A stretch of 64,000 bases of DNA from Calliopsis andreniformis (lineage: Eukaryota; Arthropoda; Insecta; Hymenoptera; Andrenidae): assembly GCF_051401765.1 (NCBI RefSeq), contig NC_135066.1, forward strand, positions 21,059,001 to 21,123,000, read 5' to 3'. The translations under genes and the position numbers were made by a program. The notes beneath the pieces were generated by a model. That model did no database searches. It had not been told where the DNA came from and saw nothing but the letters and a program-made list of their open reading frames with translations. Below, in pieces: positions 1 through 11,170 of this stretch. Every line of letters starts with the position of its first letter. Position 1 is the first letter of the stretch.

Positions 1-140
1 TTTTGCACGAACAATATTGGAGTTCTGATTGAGAACTCTCTAAATTGTTATTTTTGATACATTTAATCCTAAAGAGACCAGTAAATCAAATCAGTTAAGG
101 TACTAGATTTTCCCATTGTAGCGGTAATAACCAATAATGT

Positions 141-232
141 ACAGTAATAATAATAGCACTGGTAAATAACTAACTAATAATAATAATAGCAATAATAATA
201 CAGTAACAGTAACAATAAATAATAAAGAACAA
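141..232. repeat. AAT-type simple repeat
   Basis: This stretch is dominated by AAT/ATA trinucleotides (aataataata runs mixed with caataat and agtaaca). It is an imperfect trinucleotide microsatellite, with no coding potential seen. Confidence 0.6.
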
Positions 233-427
233 CAAATCACACATGCCAATCGCTAACTTTTTGCTGGTTAACTGTATTTATTTACTCCATGCTTCTGTTT
301 TCGTTACCTAACAATTAAATTTTACAGCTTTTTTCATGGTGACTCGCTTCATACTTAACCATATTCATTCCGATAATTAATACAGCCATTAGATTACAAT
401 ATGAAGTTGTAAACCACAAAAAGGAAA

Positions 428-624
428 GTGCGTCTAAACTTTTGATACGTCCATTTTGCACGTTTAAGCTAAAAATGCTTTCCTGTAGTACCAAATTTCA
501 ATGTTTTTAGTTGTAATCATAATTTTTCGAAGTATTATAAACATTCGAAAAAAGGATCAATGAAAGATTCATAAGGATCTGTGTTTTTATTTAAAAAATA
601 GGGTGCGTCTAAACTTTTGATACG
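428..624. repeat. Mariner-like MITE remnant with a repeated 22-bp end
   Basis: A 22-base sequence beginning GTGCGTCTAAAC and ending TTGATACG occurs identically at 428-449 and again at 603-624, in the same orientation. Sequences of the type GCGTC-AAA-TTT-GATGCG at the ends are typical of Tc1/mariner-derived elements in insects, so this is probably the end of a short non-autonomous element. The direct rather than inverted arrangement suggests a tandem or rearranged copy. Exact borders are not visible. Confidence 0.45.
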
Positions 625-657
625 CAGTGTATGTATGTACGTACATGTAACAACTGT

Positions 658-1018
658 TGTGCCGGACAACGCCCATCCATAACGTAGTTACGTCAATTCA
701 AGAATGTTGCGCAAAATCAGCATCGACATCTCGGCCGTCAACGATGTTGCTAACAGAACCATATATAGTAATGTGTGACCCGACAGCGACGCAAGACAGA
801 ATTTGATATAGGCGGAAAGAAGGAGCTCGAAGATGACCACGAACGATGAAAGGTCGAAGCAACCACTTGTACGCTCGCTAACTGTTCAAACACTTTGTTC
901 AATAAACGAAGATTTGCTGAAATCACCTGGTGGATTCTAATCCTTTAACCGCTCACGAACCCAAGGACCAAATCCCGTACCTCGTCCTGCGAATCGCCTC
1001 ACGAGGCAAAACACAACG
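658..1018 (+). repeat. LTR-like dispersed repeat, copy 1
   Basis: This block matches 26979-27352 over most of its length, including the start TGTGCCGGAMAACGCCCATC, the segment GACCACGAACGAYGAAAGG and the motif TTTGTTCAATAAACGAA. The AATAAA-containing segment near 900 and the near-inverted ends (GTTGTGCC and GGCAAAACACAAC) suggest an LTR, but no target duplication was found. It stops about 80 bases before the splice acceptor of the dpr exon. Confidence 0.45.
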
Positions 1019-1096
1019 AATAAATGTTCTTTTGTAACGACACGATATCAATATTTTTTTTCGCTAACATGAACATCGGTTTTCCTTACATTACAG

Positions 1097-1194
1097 ACTG
1101 AAGATCACTCATGTGAGACCAAGTGATTCTGGGAATTACAGCTGTGTACCCACTGTAGCAGAGGGGGCCAGCGTCAACGTACATGTTATCAATG
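1097..1194 (+). CDS. dpr-family Ig-domain exon (internal exon)
   Basis: This is the only convincing host exon in the window. It is preceded by a pyrimidine-rich acceptor (TTTTCCTTACATTACAG) and followed by the consensus donor GTGAGT. The exon is 98 bases: one leading base, 32 codons and one trailing base, so both borders fall inside codons. The translation contains RPSDSGNYSCVP and ends ASVNVHVIN. DSGNYSC is the classic D-x-G-x-Y-x-C motif before the F-strand cysteine of an immunoglobulin domain. The VP-x-x-x-x-x-ASV-x-VHVIN ending is characteristic of the second Ig domain of insect dpr proteins, which are neuronal surface receptors that bind DIP partners during synaptic matching. The trailing G plus a G from the next exon would give the expected Gly. 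Which dpr paralogue this is cannot be told from 32 residues. The neighbouring exons are outside the window or unrecognised. Confidence 0.87.
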
Positions 1195-1350
1195 GTGAGT
1201 TATAGAATATATCAAATTGTATGAAATATTGCCATGAATGCTACAAAATCTATTCCATAGATTGATTATAAACTATTCGTTATCTACGCCCAGGTGTCTT
1301 CAATTTTATTGTATATTATTTTTATTGCGAGACTAATAGAGCCGTGTCTA

Positions 1351-3392
1351 TAGTTCTTTCTAACAAGCGAACATCACCAAGTGTAAATTTTCGATTTTTA
1401 TGAAACATGGCAAGATTGTAAAATAGCCGAAAATATTTGACACGTATTTTGTTATCGGGTCTAATTCATGTTAAAGGGTCCAAAACCTTCCATAACTTTG
1501 GGGATGGAAAAGATATTTGTCTTAATATCCCGAAAACTATTACGTCTAGCGAAATGTCGTAAATGGGGCGATTGTATACTTTTGAACGACGAATCCATCC
1601 ATGCAAACAGTTTTTGAAAATATCAATTTTTTTAAAAAATATATTAAAAAATAGTATATTTTTGTTGTTTTCCCTAACTAAATGTTGATAAATCTTTTCA
1701 CAAATTTGTATGTGAATACTATGAACCAAAACACAAAATACGAATAAAATAGGATTTCGAATTTTTAAACTATAAACAATTTTCTTGTAAATTCGTTTAA
1801 TTAAACAATGTTTACTGGCGAAATTTTAATTGTTTGCATATGGTAAATAATTATTGACGAAAAATGATTTATAAACCATCTTTACTTGCTACATGTTCAT
1901 CTATGCCAAAGTCACCAGCACTGAACCCTTTTAAGTGTCTGTAACGAGCGCGAGACGTTGCGTGTATTCTCTAGCGGAATTATTATTTATACATTTAGTG
2001 AACAATAAACAATATATATCATAATATAATGATGAAGGCATTATAAAGATGCATGTTTTTCGTAAAGTCGCTCATTTTAGGGTTCAATTTCGCATGAAAT
2101 GTCGACTAACCAAGATTGTTATTATTTTGTTTATAGCGTAAAAATTCTGTACAGGAAAAGAATTGCCTCTCTTCTCTTTATTTGTCCACACACAGAGCTT
2201 ATTGCTGATCGATTGAGTCTTTCATACTGATCCGCACAGTTTATATCTCCTTAGCGCCATTGTTTCGCAGGTAACCGGAGAGCCAGAGCGGTCGACCCGT
2301 CGTGACCCAAACTTGTCATTAAACATAAATATTTTCAATTAACCCCATTAGCGATTCTCGTGACTCTTCCTGTAGCCTGGCGGCCCCGGATTGACCATTT
2401 TTGATCTTACCGTGCACGTTTTTTAACCTTCACACTCAGGGAGATGGCCTCCCTCTTGAGGTTTATGGCGGCCTAAGGTCGACGTTTTCACGTCTACCTT
2501 TGCACGCTCGGCTTGATCCACGACTAAACGCTGCTGCGTAGTCGAGTGTTTCTGTCAGCGAGAATTCGCGCGTTTTTTAGGGTAAACCCGCGCGTTTGAA
2601 GCCAATGCATCCGCAGATGCATACATGTCGGGACATCAATTTTCACTCCGGACCCCCCCGCTATGGCTCTCTTTTTGGGACCTTCCTAGCCGCGTATACT
2701 CTCATCCTCATACAATTTCGCCCTTAATCTTACACATTCGTCGGATTCAATCATCTTACAATGTTTTGATCACGTCAACGCACTCACATTGGACGCGGAA
2801 GCATTCACTCCATTCAGAGCTTCTCGGATAATTTGGAAACGGTGTTCCTTGGCGAGTTTCTTTTAGTCCACTTTGATCTAAACATAATCCGTACCACGAT
2901 GCGAGTGAGTCAATCACACTCCACACACTCTTACCTGTCCGCAACAAAAATAACGCACTTATACCTATCTACAACAAATTCAGAATTCTATGTTATTCGT
3001 AATTTGTGTTTTGGTTCATAGTACTTACATACAAATTTGTGAGAAGATCGATTAACATTTAGTTAGCGAAAACAACAAAAATGTACTATTTCTTAATATA
3101 TTTTTTAAGCAAATTAATACTTTCAAAAACTGTTTACGTAGATGGATTCGTCGTTCAAAAATATGGAATTGTCCCATTTACAACATTTCGCTAAACGCAA
3201 TAGGTTTTGAGATATTAAGCTACATATGTTTTCCACTCCCAGAGTTGGGGATGGTTTCCCCCCCTTAACATCAATTAGATCCGATAAAAAGAATGCATGT
3301 TAAATATTTTTGACTGTTCTTCAATCTTGCCAAGTTTCATCAAAATTGGAAATTTATACTTTGCGATATTCCCTTGCCTTGTAAGAATAGAG
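1351..3392. mobile_element. Foldback (long inverted-repeat) element, family Z, copy 1
   Basis: The left arm (about 1351-1785) is the reverse complement of the right arm (about 2126-2147 continuing at 2982-3392). Shared landmarks are the TATGAACCAAAACACAAA segment, the AATATATT-TTAAAAAA tract and the GATGAAAC-TGGCAAGATTG end. The middle (1786-2125) carries a unit found again in the copy at 14780-15545. The right arm is split by a solo LTR at 2148-2976. Small open frames in this block are not coding. Arms of about 430 bp around a centre of about 340 bp make this a hairpin-forming, presumably non-autonomous DNA transposon. Confidence 0.75.
2148..2976 (+). mobile_element. Solo LTR (829 bp) with 5-bp target duplication
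   Basis: The block begins TGTACAGG and ends CTACAACA, with TG..CA ends typical of LTRs. It is flanked on both sides by AATTC (2143-2147 and 2977-2981). The related copy of the host repeat at about 15100 lacks the block and reads straight through this point (CGTAAAAATTCAAAATTC), which is direct evidence of an empty site. The interior is GC-richer than its surroundings and has no open frame of note. No internal retroelement sequence remains, so this is a solo LTR. The superfamily is not determined, but a 5-bp duplication fits gypsy, copia or BEL types. The transcriptional orientation is a guess. Confidence 0.82.
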
Positions 3393-4784
3393 AATATACA
3401 AACAGTATTTTCATTGTAATTGTAATTGTAAGGCGAATTTATCAGCATCTGTAATTCTTTAAAGCAATGTATCTTCATATTTTCTTTTTACATCTTTATA
3501 TTTTCATAAATCTTTAGCATATGATTACAAAATAACGAGTCTAAACCGTCTATCACACTATCTCTTTGACGGTTTCCTTTCGTGACCCCAGTGCCACTAC
3601 ATTAAAGCATTTATATAAAACTTCTTGTTTCTATCCGTTGTTAATTTGAAAATCGTTCCGGTTTTGACTAATTGCACATGCTGTGTCAACTAGTAAACAA
3701 AAACATAACTCGAGGGACCACTCTTTAGTGAAGAAAATATTTTGTCGTAAACACTCCATCAAACCATAAGCTTGTCATTCCTTGTTAGACACAAAATGAT
3801 GAGCTTGTTCCGTAAGTCCATTACATGAAGCCTTTGATGGCAGGTAAAGACATATTGTTAATTGAGCCGATCGTAGAACTATCAAACTCAAACTATCTTG
3901 TTTACCTTTCCTTGTTGCATGCTGACGTTCATATTGCCCTATAAGTTACACCTGCTCGAGAATAGCGCATCATACAACGTAAGTAAACTATATTCATATG
4001 ATCGTACGTTATATGGGTCACAAGTTGAAACGAGATGGTGAACAAGATTGACCATAAAATACGAAATGTTGCGTGTCACGATAAGAGAAAACTTTTTTTA
4101 ATGGAATTTTATCGGGATGAATAACGTCTAAGCAAAAACATTTAATGCGAAATGTATAATTCAATACTCACTGAATTTACTCAGTGAACTTCAAGCTAGA
4201 ATCAGTGGAGCTATAAAAAGATTGTTAGGCCCGCTGCGATTTGCCGTAACGTATTGTAGCAACAAGGATAATTCCCAATTTTAAATTGTGAAGAACACGG
4301 AAAGACTTACGAACGCGGCAACTTGGCGGTACGTTTGTGGCAAGTTGTAACAGCAAATTCACGCAAAGCCACGAAATGGGATCCATGTTCTTTTGAAAAT
4401 ACGCAAACATTCTACTTTTTTCATGCCTTCCAGTTGTAAGATTCGTCCAGAATGTATTTCTAACTGAAATCCACTCTAGTCTGAATTGTATACATTTTCT
4501 GATCCATATGTTGTGATCAGAATCTTTACCACATTAACAAAGTCTGGAGCCTTAGTCTTCAAAACTTACTTTTCGTGAAACAATGCGAAGCTAAAACTTC
4601 CATATTATTATTATTATGCAGCGCATATGCTTTTAATACCCATTATCGAATATTTCTGTCGTGCAAGATATAACCGGTATCAATAGCCTTCTTGAAATTT
4701 TTTATTACGTACTTAGAAGCCTTTATTAGTTTTTCTTGTTTGGTTGTTACATCTGGCCTTCACCTGGCCCCCTTTTTTTGGTGT
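3393..4784. other. Unannotated AT-rich sequence
   Basis: Apart from short runs of simple sequence I see no gene, RNA gene or repeat that recurs elsewhere in the window. Open frames are short and lack codon structure. This is likely intronic or intergenic. Confidence 0.5.
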
Positions 4785-5339
4785 CAATCAGCAAGAAATG
4801 CTATCGAGTTGATTCAACAAACTGATGTAAGCGTTCTCCTTTTAATGTTATGACACAAAAGGGAATAAGATATAAGAGCAACAGTCGTCAGTGCGCACCA
4901 GTCACAGACAGTCACAGTCAGACCGAGAGTCAGAAAGAGTGAAAATTAGTCCCGTCGTGATTCAAGTACAAATTCTAGTCCGAGTCGGAGAAGCGACAGA
5001 TCAGAACGTATCTCTGATTACCACCAATGCGAGAGCTGTAACACTGTAACAGCGAGGGCGTATAGTACCGTTGAACGGAAAAACCGCGTAAGAGTCAAAG
5101 GTGTCGTGAGTGTACTCCGCAAAATCCGAATCTGCCTCCCTAGACGGGGTTAAGTGAATCCGCGAAGTTCGAAATAGGAACGTGCGTACGACAAGGAAAA
5201 CCGCGTTGAGAAGCGAACGGAAGTAACCTGCCAGCCGATAACTTACAAGGTGGCAACGCTGAAATTGTACTGACAGACCGGAGGAGTTGGTATGTACTTC
5301 GTAACCTTCCTAAATATATAAAACTGTTAAACCTAAACA
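4785..5339 (+). repeat. LTR-like repeat A with transposase-tail flank
   Basis: The segment 4826-5339 begins TGTAAGCG and ends CCTAAACA. It matches the reverse complement of 27800-28316 and part of 18525-18717. A TATAAGAGC box lies at about 4873, followed by an initiator-like CAGTCGTCAGT, which supports an LTR read on the plus strand. Immediately upstream, 4785-4825 (GGTGTCAATCAGCAAGAAATGC) matches the sequence next to the other two copies. The same flank therefore accompanies all three copies, so either the junction is part of one element or a composite was amplified. Confidence 0.6.
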
Positions 5340-5507
5340 GGATCTACCAGCTCTCTTTTCCCTCTCTCCTTCCACTACACATAAGGTAAAGTTTAATCAA
5401 AGTGTGTTTTAGCACTTTAAAAGAGCAAGAACCCCAAAGGTCGATCTTTGCCGCTCGAGACGACCGTCTAGTTAGGACGTAACATGATTTCTCCTCTTTC
5501 CATCTGA

Positions 5508-5640
5508 TTGGCTCCATCGACATAATTGCCGTTCGAAAGACAACAAGTTTAAAATTATATTGAACTGTATTAAGTTTACATCTTTTTTCTCTACCTTTCC
5601 AGAATGCAACAGCTCTCCGCTTATACTCGATATCAACATC
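5508..5640 (-). pseudogene. Transposase DNA-binding (HTH) relic
   Basis: On the minus strand one frame reads EYKRRAVAFWK followed by KLNTVQYNFKLV (about 5640-5539). An overlapping neighbouring frame continues SFERQLCRWSQ (about 5546-5508). The pattern Y-K-x-x-A-V-x-F-W then TVQ-x-x-F then S-x-x-QL-x-RW is what I would expect of the N-terminal helix-turn-helix of pogo/Tigger-like insect transposases. A frameshift lies between the two halves, near 5545. No catalytic domain follows. The family assignment is from memory of the pattern and is tentative. Confidence 0.42.
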
Positions 5641-6697
5641 TCCATCACGCTGTGAACAAACTCCTGTATATGTTTCTTCAGACCAATTTTCATCAGCAGC
5701 TTCAATTTTCATCAGATGCTTCACTTTTGAGAAAATCCAATGAAGGCTCTTTTGAAATTTCAATTGAATTAAATTCAAATATGCTATCCAGCAAAATTTT
5801 CTGTATAGATTCCTTCAATTGAATTTCTTCCCTTGTTATGGGAGTTTTTATCAAGTACATTGTTTTGAATGTTGTTGGTAATAAATTCAACATATTTATC
5901 GAATTAATGATCATTTTCAATCACTAGAATAGCAGAATAACTTCTATTAACACGTCAAGTACTCAGCTGTGACTAGTGACTAGAGAACGGAATAAGGAAC
6001 GGAACGGAATAGAAAGGGAATAACAATGTCTTGCCAGAAATAACGCGTAATTTGATAACGTTTCAAAAATAAAAAATATCCGGTTGACTATTACGTATTC
6101 CGTAGGAACGAAAACAAATGTCATTTCACAGACACTTGATTTCTTCACATTTTTTTATTTCTTACAGTACTTTAATTTCAACTGACATTTTTAACAATAA
6201 TTTAATATAATTTCTTTAAAATAATATTATTTTTATTAATGAAGTGTTTATGCAGAACTCGATTTTCAAGAAATAATCTTTACTTGAATTTGATCGGTTT
6301 CTCACAAAACAAATGTAGTTCATCAATCAGGGGTAGTGCACCCCTGAGTAAGGGTCGGAGATAATAAAACCAGTAATCTGTTATCATGCAATAATTTATT
6401 AGTATAAACTCTAAGGTTTTCTACAGATGTTAAAAATCTTCTTGCAGGTCTGAAGTTTTAAGTGCGCATTTAAACGGTTGTGGGCAGTTTACCTCGTGAT
6501 AAGAGTTACTGACAACAAGGACATTATTCACCCACCCAAATATGCCACAAAGTAAATTTATATCAAGTCTGATAATAATTTTTTAACTAACTTAAGCTAT
6601 TTCTCGTCTTTCATATTATCAACTTCGAATGGTAGTTTCACTCTATAAATATGAAAACAAGCCAATATAAAAAGCTCGTATCTCTTATTTTTGATCC
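5641..6697. other. No recognised feature
   Basis: This is AT-rich sequence with several short overlapping open frames and no recurrent motif matched elsewhere in the window. Confidence 0.45.
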
Positions 6698-7470
6698 TGT
6701 AACGTCCCTAAAGCGATGCTACGTTGTCCATGGAAGAGCGGCTTTCCAATGGACGAAAAGGTAAGGGTTCGTGTGGCGTGCGGTTAAGGAGTTGAAATCC
6801 AATGCTTATATCTTTTTTAACAATAATTTATTGAATAAAAAAGCTTATTCTAATCCTAACGTTAATGTAATGTTGATGTCTATTCTAATCTGGTTAAATA
6901 TTAATAAAATCATAAAAGAACATGAGGTTATATTATATGTGATTATATAAATGTGAGGTTATATTGACCGTGATTATCATTTAACATATAATTATCAATC
7001 AATTATCTCAATAACGCAAGGGTTATATAACTACGCTTATATATCGTTTGAACGAAGGTTAGGTTATATGATTATACATTTATATTATTCGCGGCAGAGA
7101 ATCCTTTATAGAGGCGCAGTGTGTGTTGTGTATGTGTGTGCAATAAATCCTGTCTCGTATGCCCTGATCGCTGCCAAAGTTATAGGTGGCTATAACCTCA
7201 GAGCGGTCTCAAGTTTTCATGAAACATGTAATCTTTGCTTATTTGCCTAAGCATCCGTAAACCCTTCGTTATCTTACCTACATCAGTCGCTACCCTGGAG
7301 AAAAGACTCTTCGGGGCGGCCTTAGAAATGTGTCCGATTAGGAATGGCTTCTAACACTTGTTGGCAGGCGATTCGTCTGCTTGCGGCGAGCACGAACTAT
7401 ATTAAAGGAGCATCAATTACTATTTGTTAGAACGGTCTCTACCTCTAAAGGAGCGGTCTCGATCTTTTAG
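6698..7470 (-). repeat. Long LTR-like repeat family L4, truncated copy
   Basis: It starts TGTAACGTCCCTAAAG, like the 45787 copy and like the complement of the 60703 end. It continues with ACGTTGTCCATGGAAGAGCGG and the TAGAGGCGCAG/GGCTATAACCTC segments shared by those copies. Homology fades in the motif ACCTCTAAAGGAGCGGTCTCGATC near 7470, so the half with the other terminus is missing. The minus orientation is inferred from the TATA-containing copies at 29.7 and 59.3 kb. The open frame at 7068-7250 lies entirely in repeat sequence and is not a gene. Confidence 0.65.
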
Positions 7471-10033
7471 ATTAAAAGTAATATTTGTTGAGACTACAAT
7501 ATTAGTAATATTTTGGTAAAAGATTAAATTAATGCGCTTCGCGTTTTTCAATGGCTTTAATGGATTTGTTTGCCCTAATATCTTAAATTGCTTTCTTCAA
7601 ATGATTGATGCTTTCTGGGAAATTGATTTGTGTAGGGTAGGCCTTTTAAGGGAACGCATATACTTAGCGTACTTTTGTTTACTTTTTAAAATTTTTTGGG
7701 AGGATTTCACTGCATTTTGTGACATTGAATAAAGGTTTGATTATTGTTAATCAAGCTGATTTCAGCCCAAAGGAGAAATGCTATCACCTTTTTGAATTAA
7801 ACTTATTTAATATCGTAATGAATTGTTTAATTTGATCCATGAAGTTCCGCAATCTATTCTTGAATGAGAAAAAGATCCAATGTTATTAGTCATCAAAAGA
7901 GTGAGAATTGATGAACTGCAAAATATGTACTTGTGAATATCTTATTAATTTCGTAAAACGCTGCAAAATGAGTACATTTTTATTGAACATTGATTTGTAT
8001 TAAAGTAATACATACGCGGAAACATTGAAAGCATACGACTGATTCATAATCGAAGAGTAATTATTATTGCCATGAAAATAATACATAACTTGTTTAATAT
8101 TATTATTCTGTTTGAGTCTGTTCACAAGTAGAAAAGAGAACGACTCTCATTCTGAACCAGGACCCACAGAGTATAATTAATATTATTAGTATCGAAAATT
8201 ATTGACGATATTATTCATCGTTTACAATCGATATTAAAGAAATGTGGATTAAATATTGATGTGAGAGAGTAGTCATACATACATGTATTCGGCAGGGCTA
8301 TGCCTTTGTTAGATGGTGGTGTGTGAGAGAGAGAGGGATCGCCAACGGTTAACGCGTGCCGATCGCCCATTATTTTTTAAGAAAACGGCAGTGAGTCGTC
8401 TTAAGAACACGGGCGAGACCGCTAGGCTTCTTACACTGATGAAATTTTTATTTTTAAGACCCAAGCATCGAATACTGGTTATGTAACGCACCAGGTACCC
8501 CTCCTATAATGTATGGTTGCGTCTGCAACTTTACGCGGCAGACATCCCGACATCTGGACAGGGCTACGCGAGAAAAATTTTCGAAGTAAAATGTTGAAAG
8601 TGGCCCTTTTTTGGATCGCATCACGAGATCTCAGCAACGGATGCACTGATTTCGATGAGACTAGACTTAATCAAAAAATCGTACGAACATTATATTACGA
8701 TAATACCATTTAATTTTATATCTGAGCTACGGATTCAATAATATTCACGATTAAAGTTTTTTATATGCAAAACTCCACACAATGTGTACGGTAGTGCCGG
8801 CTACGTCCCAAATAAACTTGGTGTCGCAGCACTACCGTGCTGTTTGATTTTGATGATTTTCTATTACATAGTTCTTTATTTAAGTTTCCAAATATTTTTT
8901 ATTAGAATCTTATTCACCTATGAAAACTATTAAAATAAAGTTATGTCATATGGCCCTATACTTTTATACATGTACAAGTCAGTAAATTCTACAGTCTTAA
9001 AAATTAATTATTTTACGCGTCATGGAATTTGCAGAGAAAAATCTATACTTACATTTTGTAATAGAAAGATTAAAGACATTTCTTGTTTGAATGCACAGAT
9101 AGCCTCAAATCAGTCACATTTCACGTGTATTTTAGGCGTTTTCTCAACCATAAACAACTCAGAAACGAAGCTTGAAGCGCGGTTTTGCCATTCTTGACTT
9201 TCATCGTATTTTATCATGCAAAATTATCTCTTGAAATTTCTAGCATCTGTCGTCAAACATCCTGTAAATAATATAGAACGAAAAACTATTATAATATATC
9301 TTATATTCAATGAGTTGTCCATTTTCAAATTGAAACATAATTTCTCATGGTTGTGCAACAGTGTGTTTTAACCATGAAGTTAAAATTATCAACAATATTT
9401 CTATATCTGTCAGGTAAAACGAAAAAAATACAAGTTAAATGAAACATTTCATACATAACGATTCTTTGTTTCAATAAATTGAAGTCTAGTATCCTCCTTT
9501 CTCTCTTAATTCATTGGTTTCAGTACAGTTATTCTGCGATCCCCCCGCCCCGTCAACTTTAATATGTCTGTTAGAATGTTATGTGAGGTATGTCGGTAGG
9601 ATGTGTACATGTCGAATGGACGTAACAGATATACGAGTAGAGACGGATATATTCTTATTAATGTTACCAAAGAGGAGTGCAATGTAAAGTCTGATAATAA
9701 AGTAATAAGAACTATTGTGATAATAATAAACAGCAATTTATTATACACCCAACAAGTAACAAAATCATGCCTTTATGGTATGTTAAGCACTTTGCGTCAC
9801 CCGCTTTTTGCCAATTTTGCTTTTCACTAAGCGGCTATGCAAATACTTATTAACTTTAGTAACCATGTGCGAATTAGACCGCGGAGCTAATGGGATTTCG
9901 CCTTTCGGGAAAGCGGATTCTACACGAGTGGTCAGAAAACTTGACTAACCGAATCGGTTTTAATATTTTTAAAAGGCTTTATAGCCGAACAGGTCAAAAC
10001 GCTATTAATAAATCCTGAAAACTTTTATTTCGC
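7471..10033. other. Mostly unannotated AT-rich sequence
   Basis: I see no exon or repeated element here except the small stem-loop near 8790 and a short C-rich patch at about 9541-9552. The open frames are all under 90 codons without recognisable motifs. Confidence 0.45.
8788..8838. other. Short stem-loop
   Basis: ACGGTAGTGC at 8788-8797 is perfectly complementary to GCACTACCGT at 8829-8838, with a loop of about 31 bases. It may be the ends of a tiny degraded inverted-repeat element. No function is implied. Confidence 0.4.
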
Positions 10034-10450
10034 ATTTGGGTCACTCCATGGAAAATTGGACACTTTTTCGAGTACCATTTCGGATTTTGTTCAAATTTGG
10101 ATATGTTATAAAGTATAATGCTAACTTTTCTTCAAAAAATTCTCTTGAACGACTAAATGCACGAGAATATGCATCTATGTAGTTATAGTGAACACACAAG
10201 AGTACTAAATACAAATTGTTTTAGTTTAGAACAAATTTTTTGTAATTGTTTCAAACAAATGCAATTTTTTAGCACGAATTTAAAAATTTGAAAAAATTAA
10301 GAATGTGGTCCTATTTGTCTTCTTTACGCACATATTTTCAAAAATATGGAAATTTGAAAATTGACCAAATGAAATTGGTTGAAGGTGACGCTGCGTCGCG
10401 TTGAAGCATACCTTGTGCCGCTTCAGAAGGTCGTACAGCACTAGTAGCTA
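10034..10450. repeat. Single diverged arm of the GGTCATTCC foldback family
   Basis: The start GGGTCACTCCATGG, the segment GTTCAAATTTGGATATGTT, the run TTTGTAATTGTTTCAAACAAATGCA and the end GGTGACGCTGCGTCG all correspond in order to the arms of the large foldback at 41401-42762. This copy has one arm only and is clearly more diverged. Confidence 0.6.
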
Positions 10451-10729
10451 GGCGTCTATACTTCTCATTAATGTAGATCTTTGAAATGGAGATAAATAAC
10501 ATTTAATCGAAATCAAGATTTCGATACATAAAAGGGAGATACAGTAATTTTACTTCTTCTAAGTTTGACGTACCCATATATCTTACTGTTAGTTACTCAT
10601 TATTCACAAGTAGATGACATTTCTGTGACTGTAAAGCAAAACGAAGTAAGTCATATCTTCAAAAAATTTGAGATTTTGCCTTAATTAAAGGATACCGCAA
10701 ACTGGAATAACATTGATAGCTATGAATTT

Positions 10730-11170
10730 ATACATTTTTAATGATTTCATATAGAATTTTTGAAGATATAAATATTGAAAAATTTATGAATTTGAATATT
10801 TAAAGATTTGAATTTCTGTATTTTCAGAAATCTGAAGATTAGAAAATTTGTACATTTAAATATTTGAACATTTAAGAAATGTATTAGTTATCCAGTCAGC
10901 GCCCTTGTATAATTACTCCGGCTGACCGCAAGGAGGGACCTGCATCGCGCAACCTTTGCTTCCTGGTACAGTTTCTTTTCTACATCATTTATCTTATACT
11001 TTGTTTTTTCTTTATTTGATTCATTAGTCTATTCTGTCCGCATAACCGTATCGCTGTTATTCTGTCCTTGGGGATGTTTACAATAAAGTACGTATTCAAG
11101 TCATATCGTATCAGTTAAATTGTTTCACCTTACCTCCCTATAACAAAATTAAAAATTTGAATATTTAGAT
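10730..11170. repeat. Cryptic AT-rich repeat (GAAGATTTGAAAATTTG-like)
   Basis: Short runs such as GAAAAATTTATGAATTTGAA and AAGATTTGAATTTC repeat with a loose period of about 8-16 bases at 10750-10885 and again at 11145-11170. The same texture resumes after the inserted LTR, at 12169-12215, and recurs near 21420-21620, 25580-25700 and 38430-38600. It looks like slippage-generated simple sequence rather than a mobile element. Confidence 0.5.

Noticed and set aside
7068..7250. Plus-strand 60-codon frame
   Set aside because: It lies wholly within the L4 repeat, and the same text occurs at 46.7 and 60.1 kb with stops. It is not a gene.
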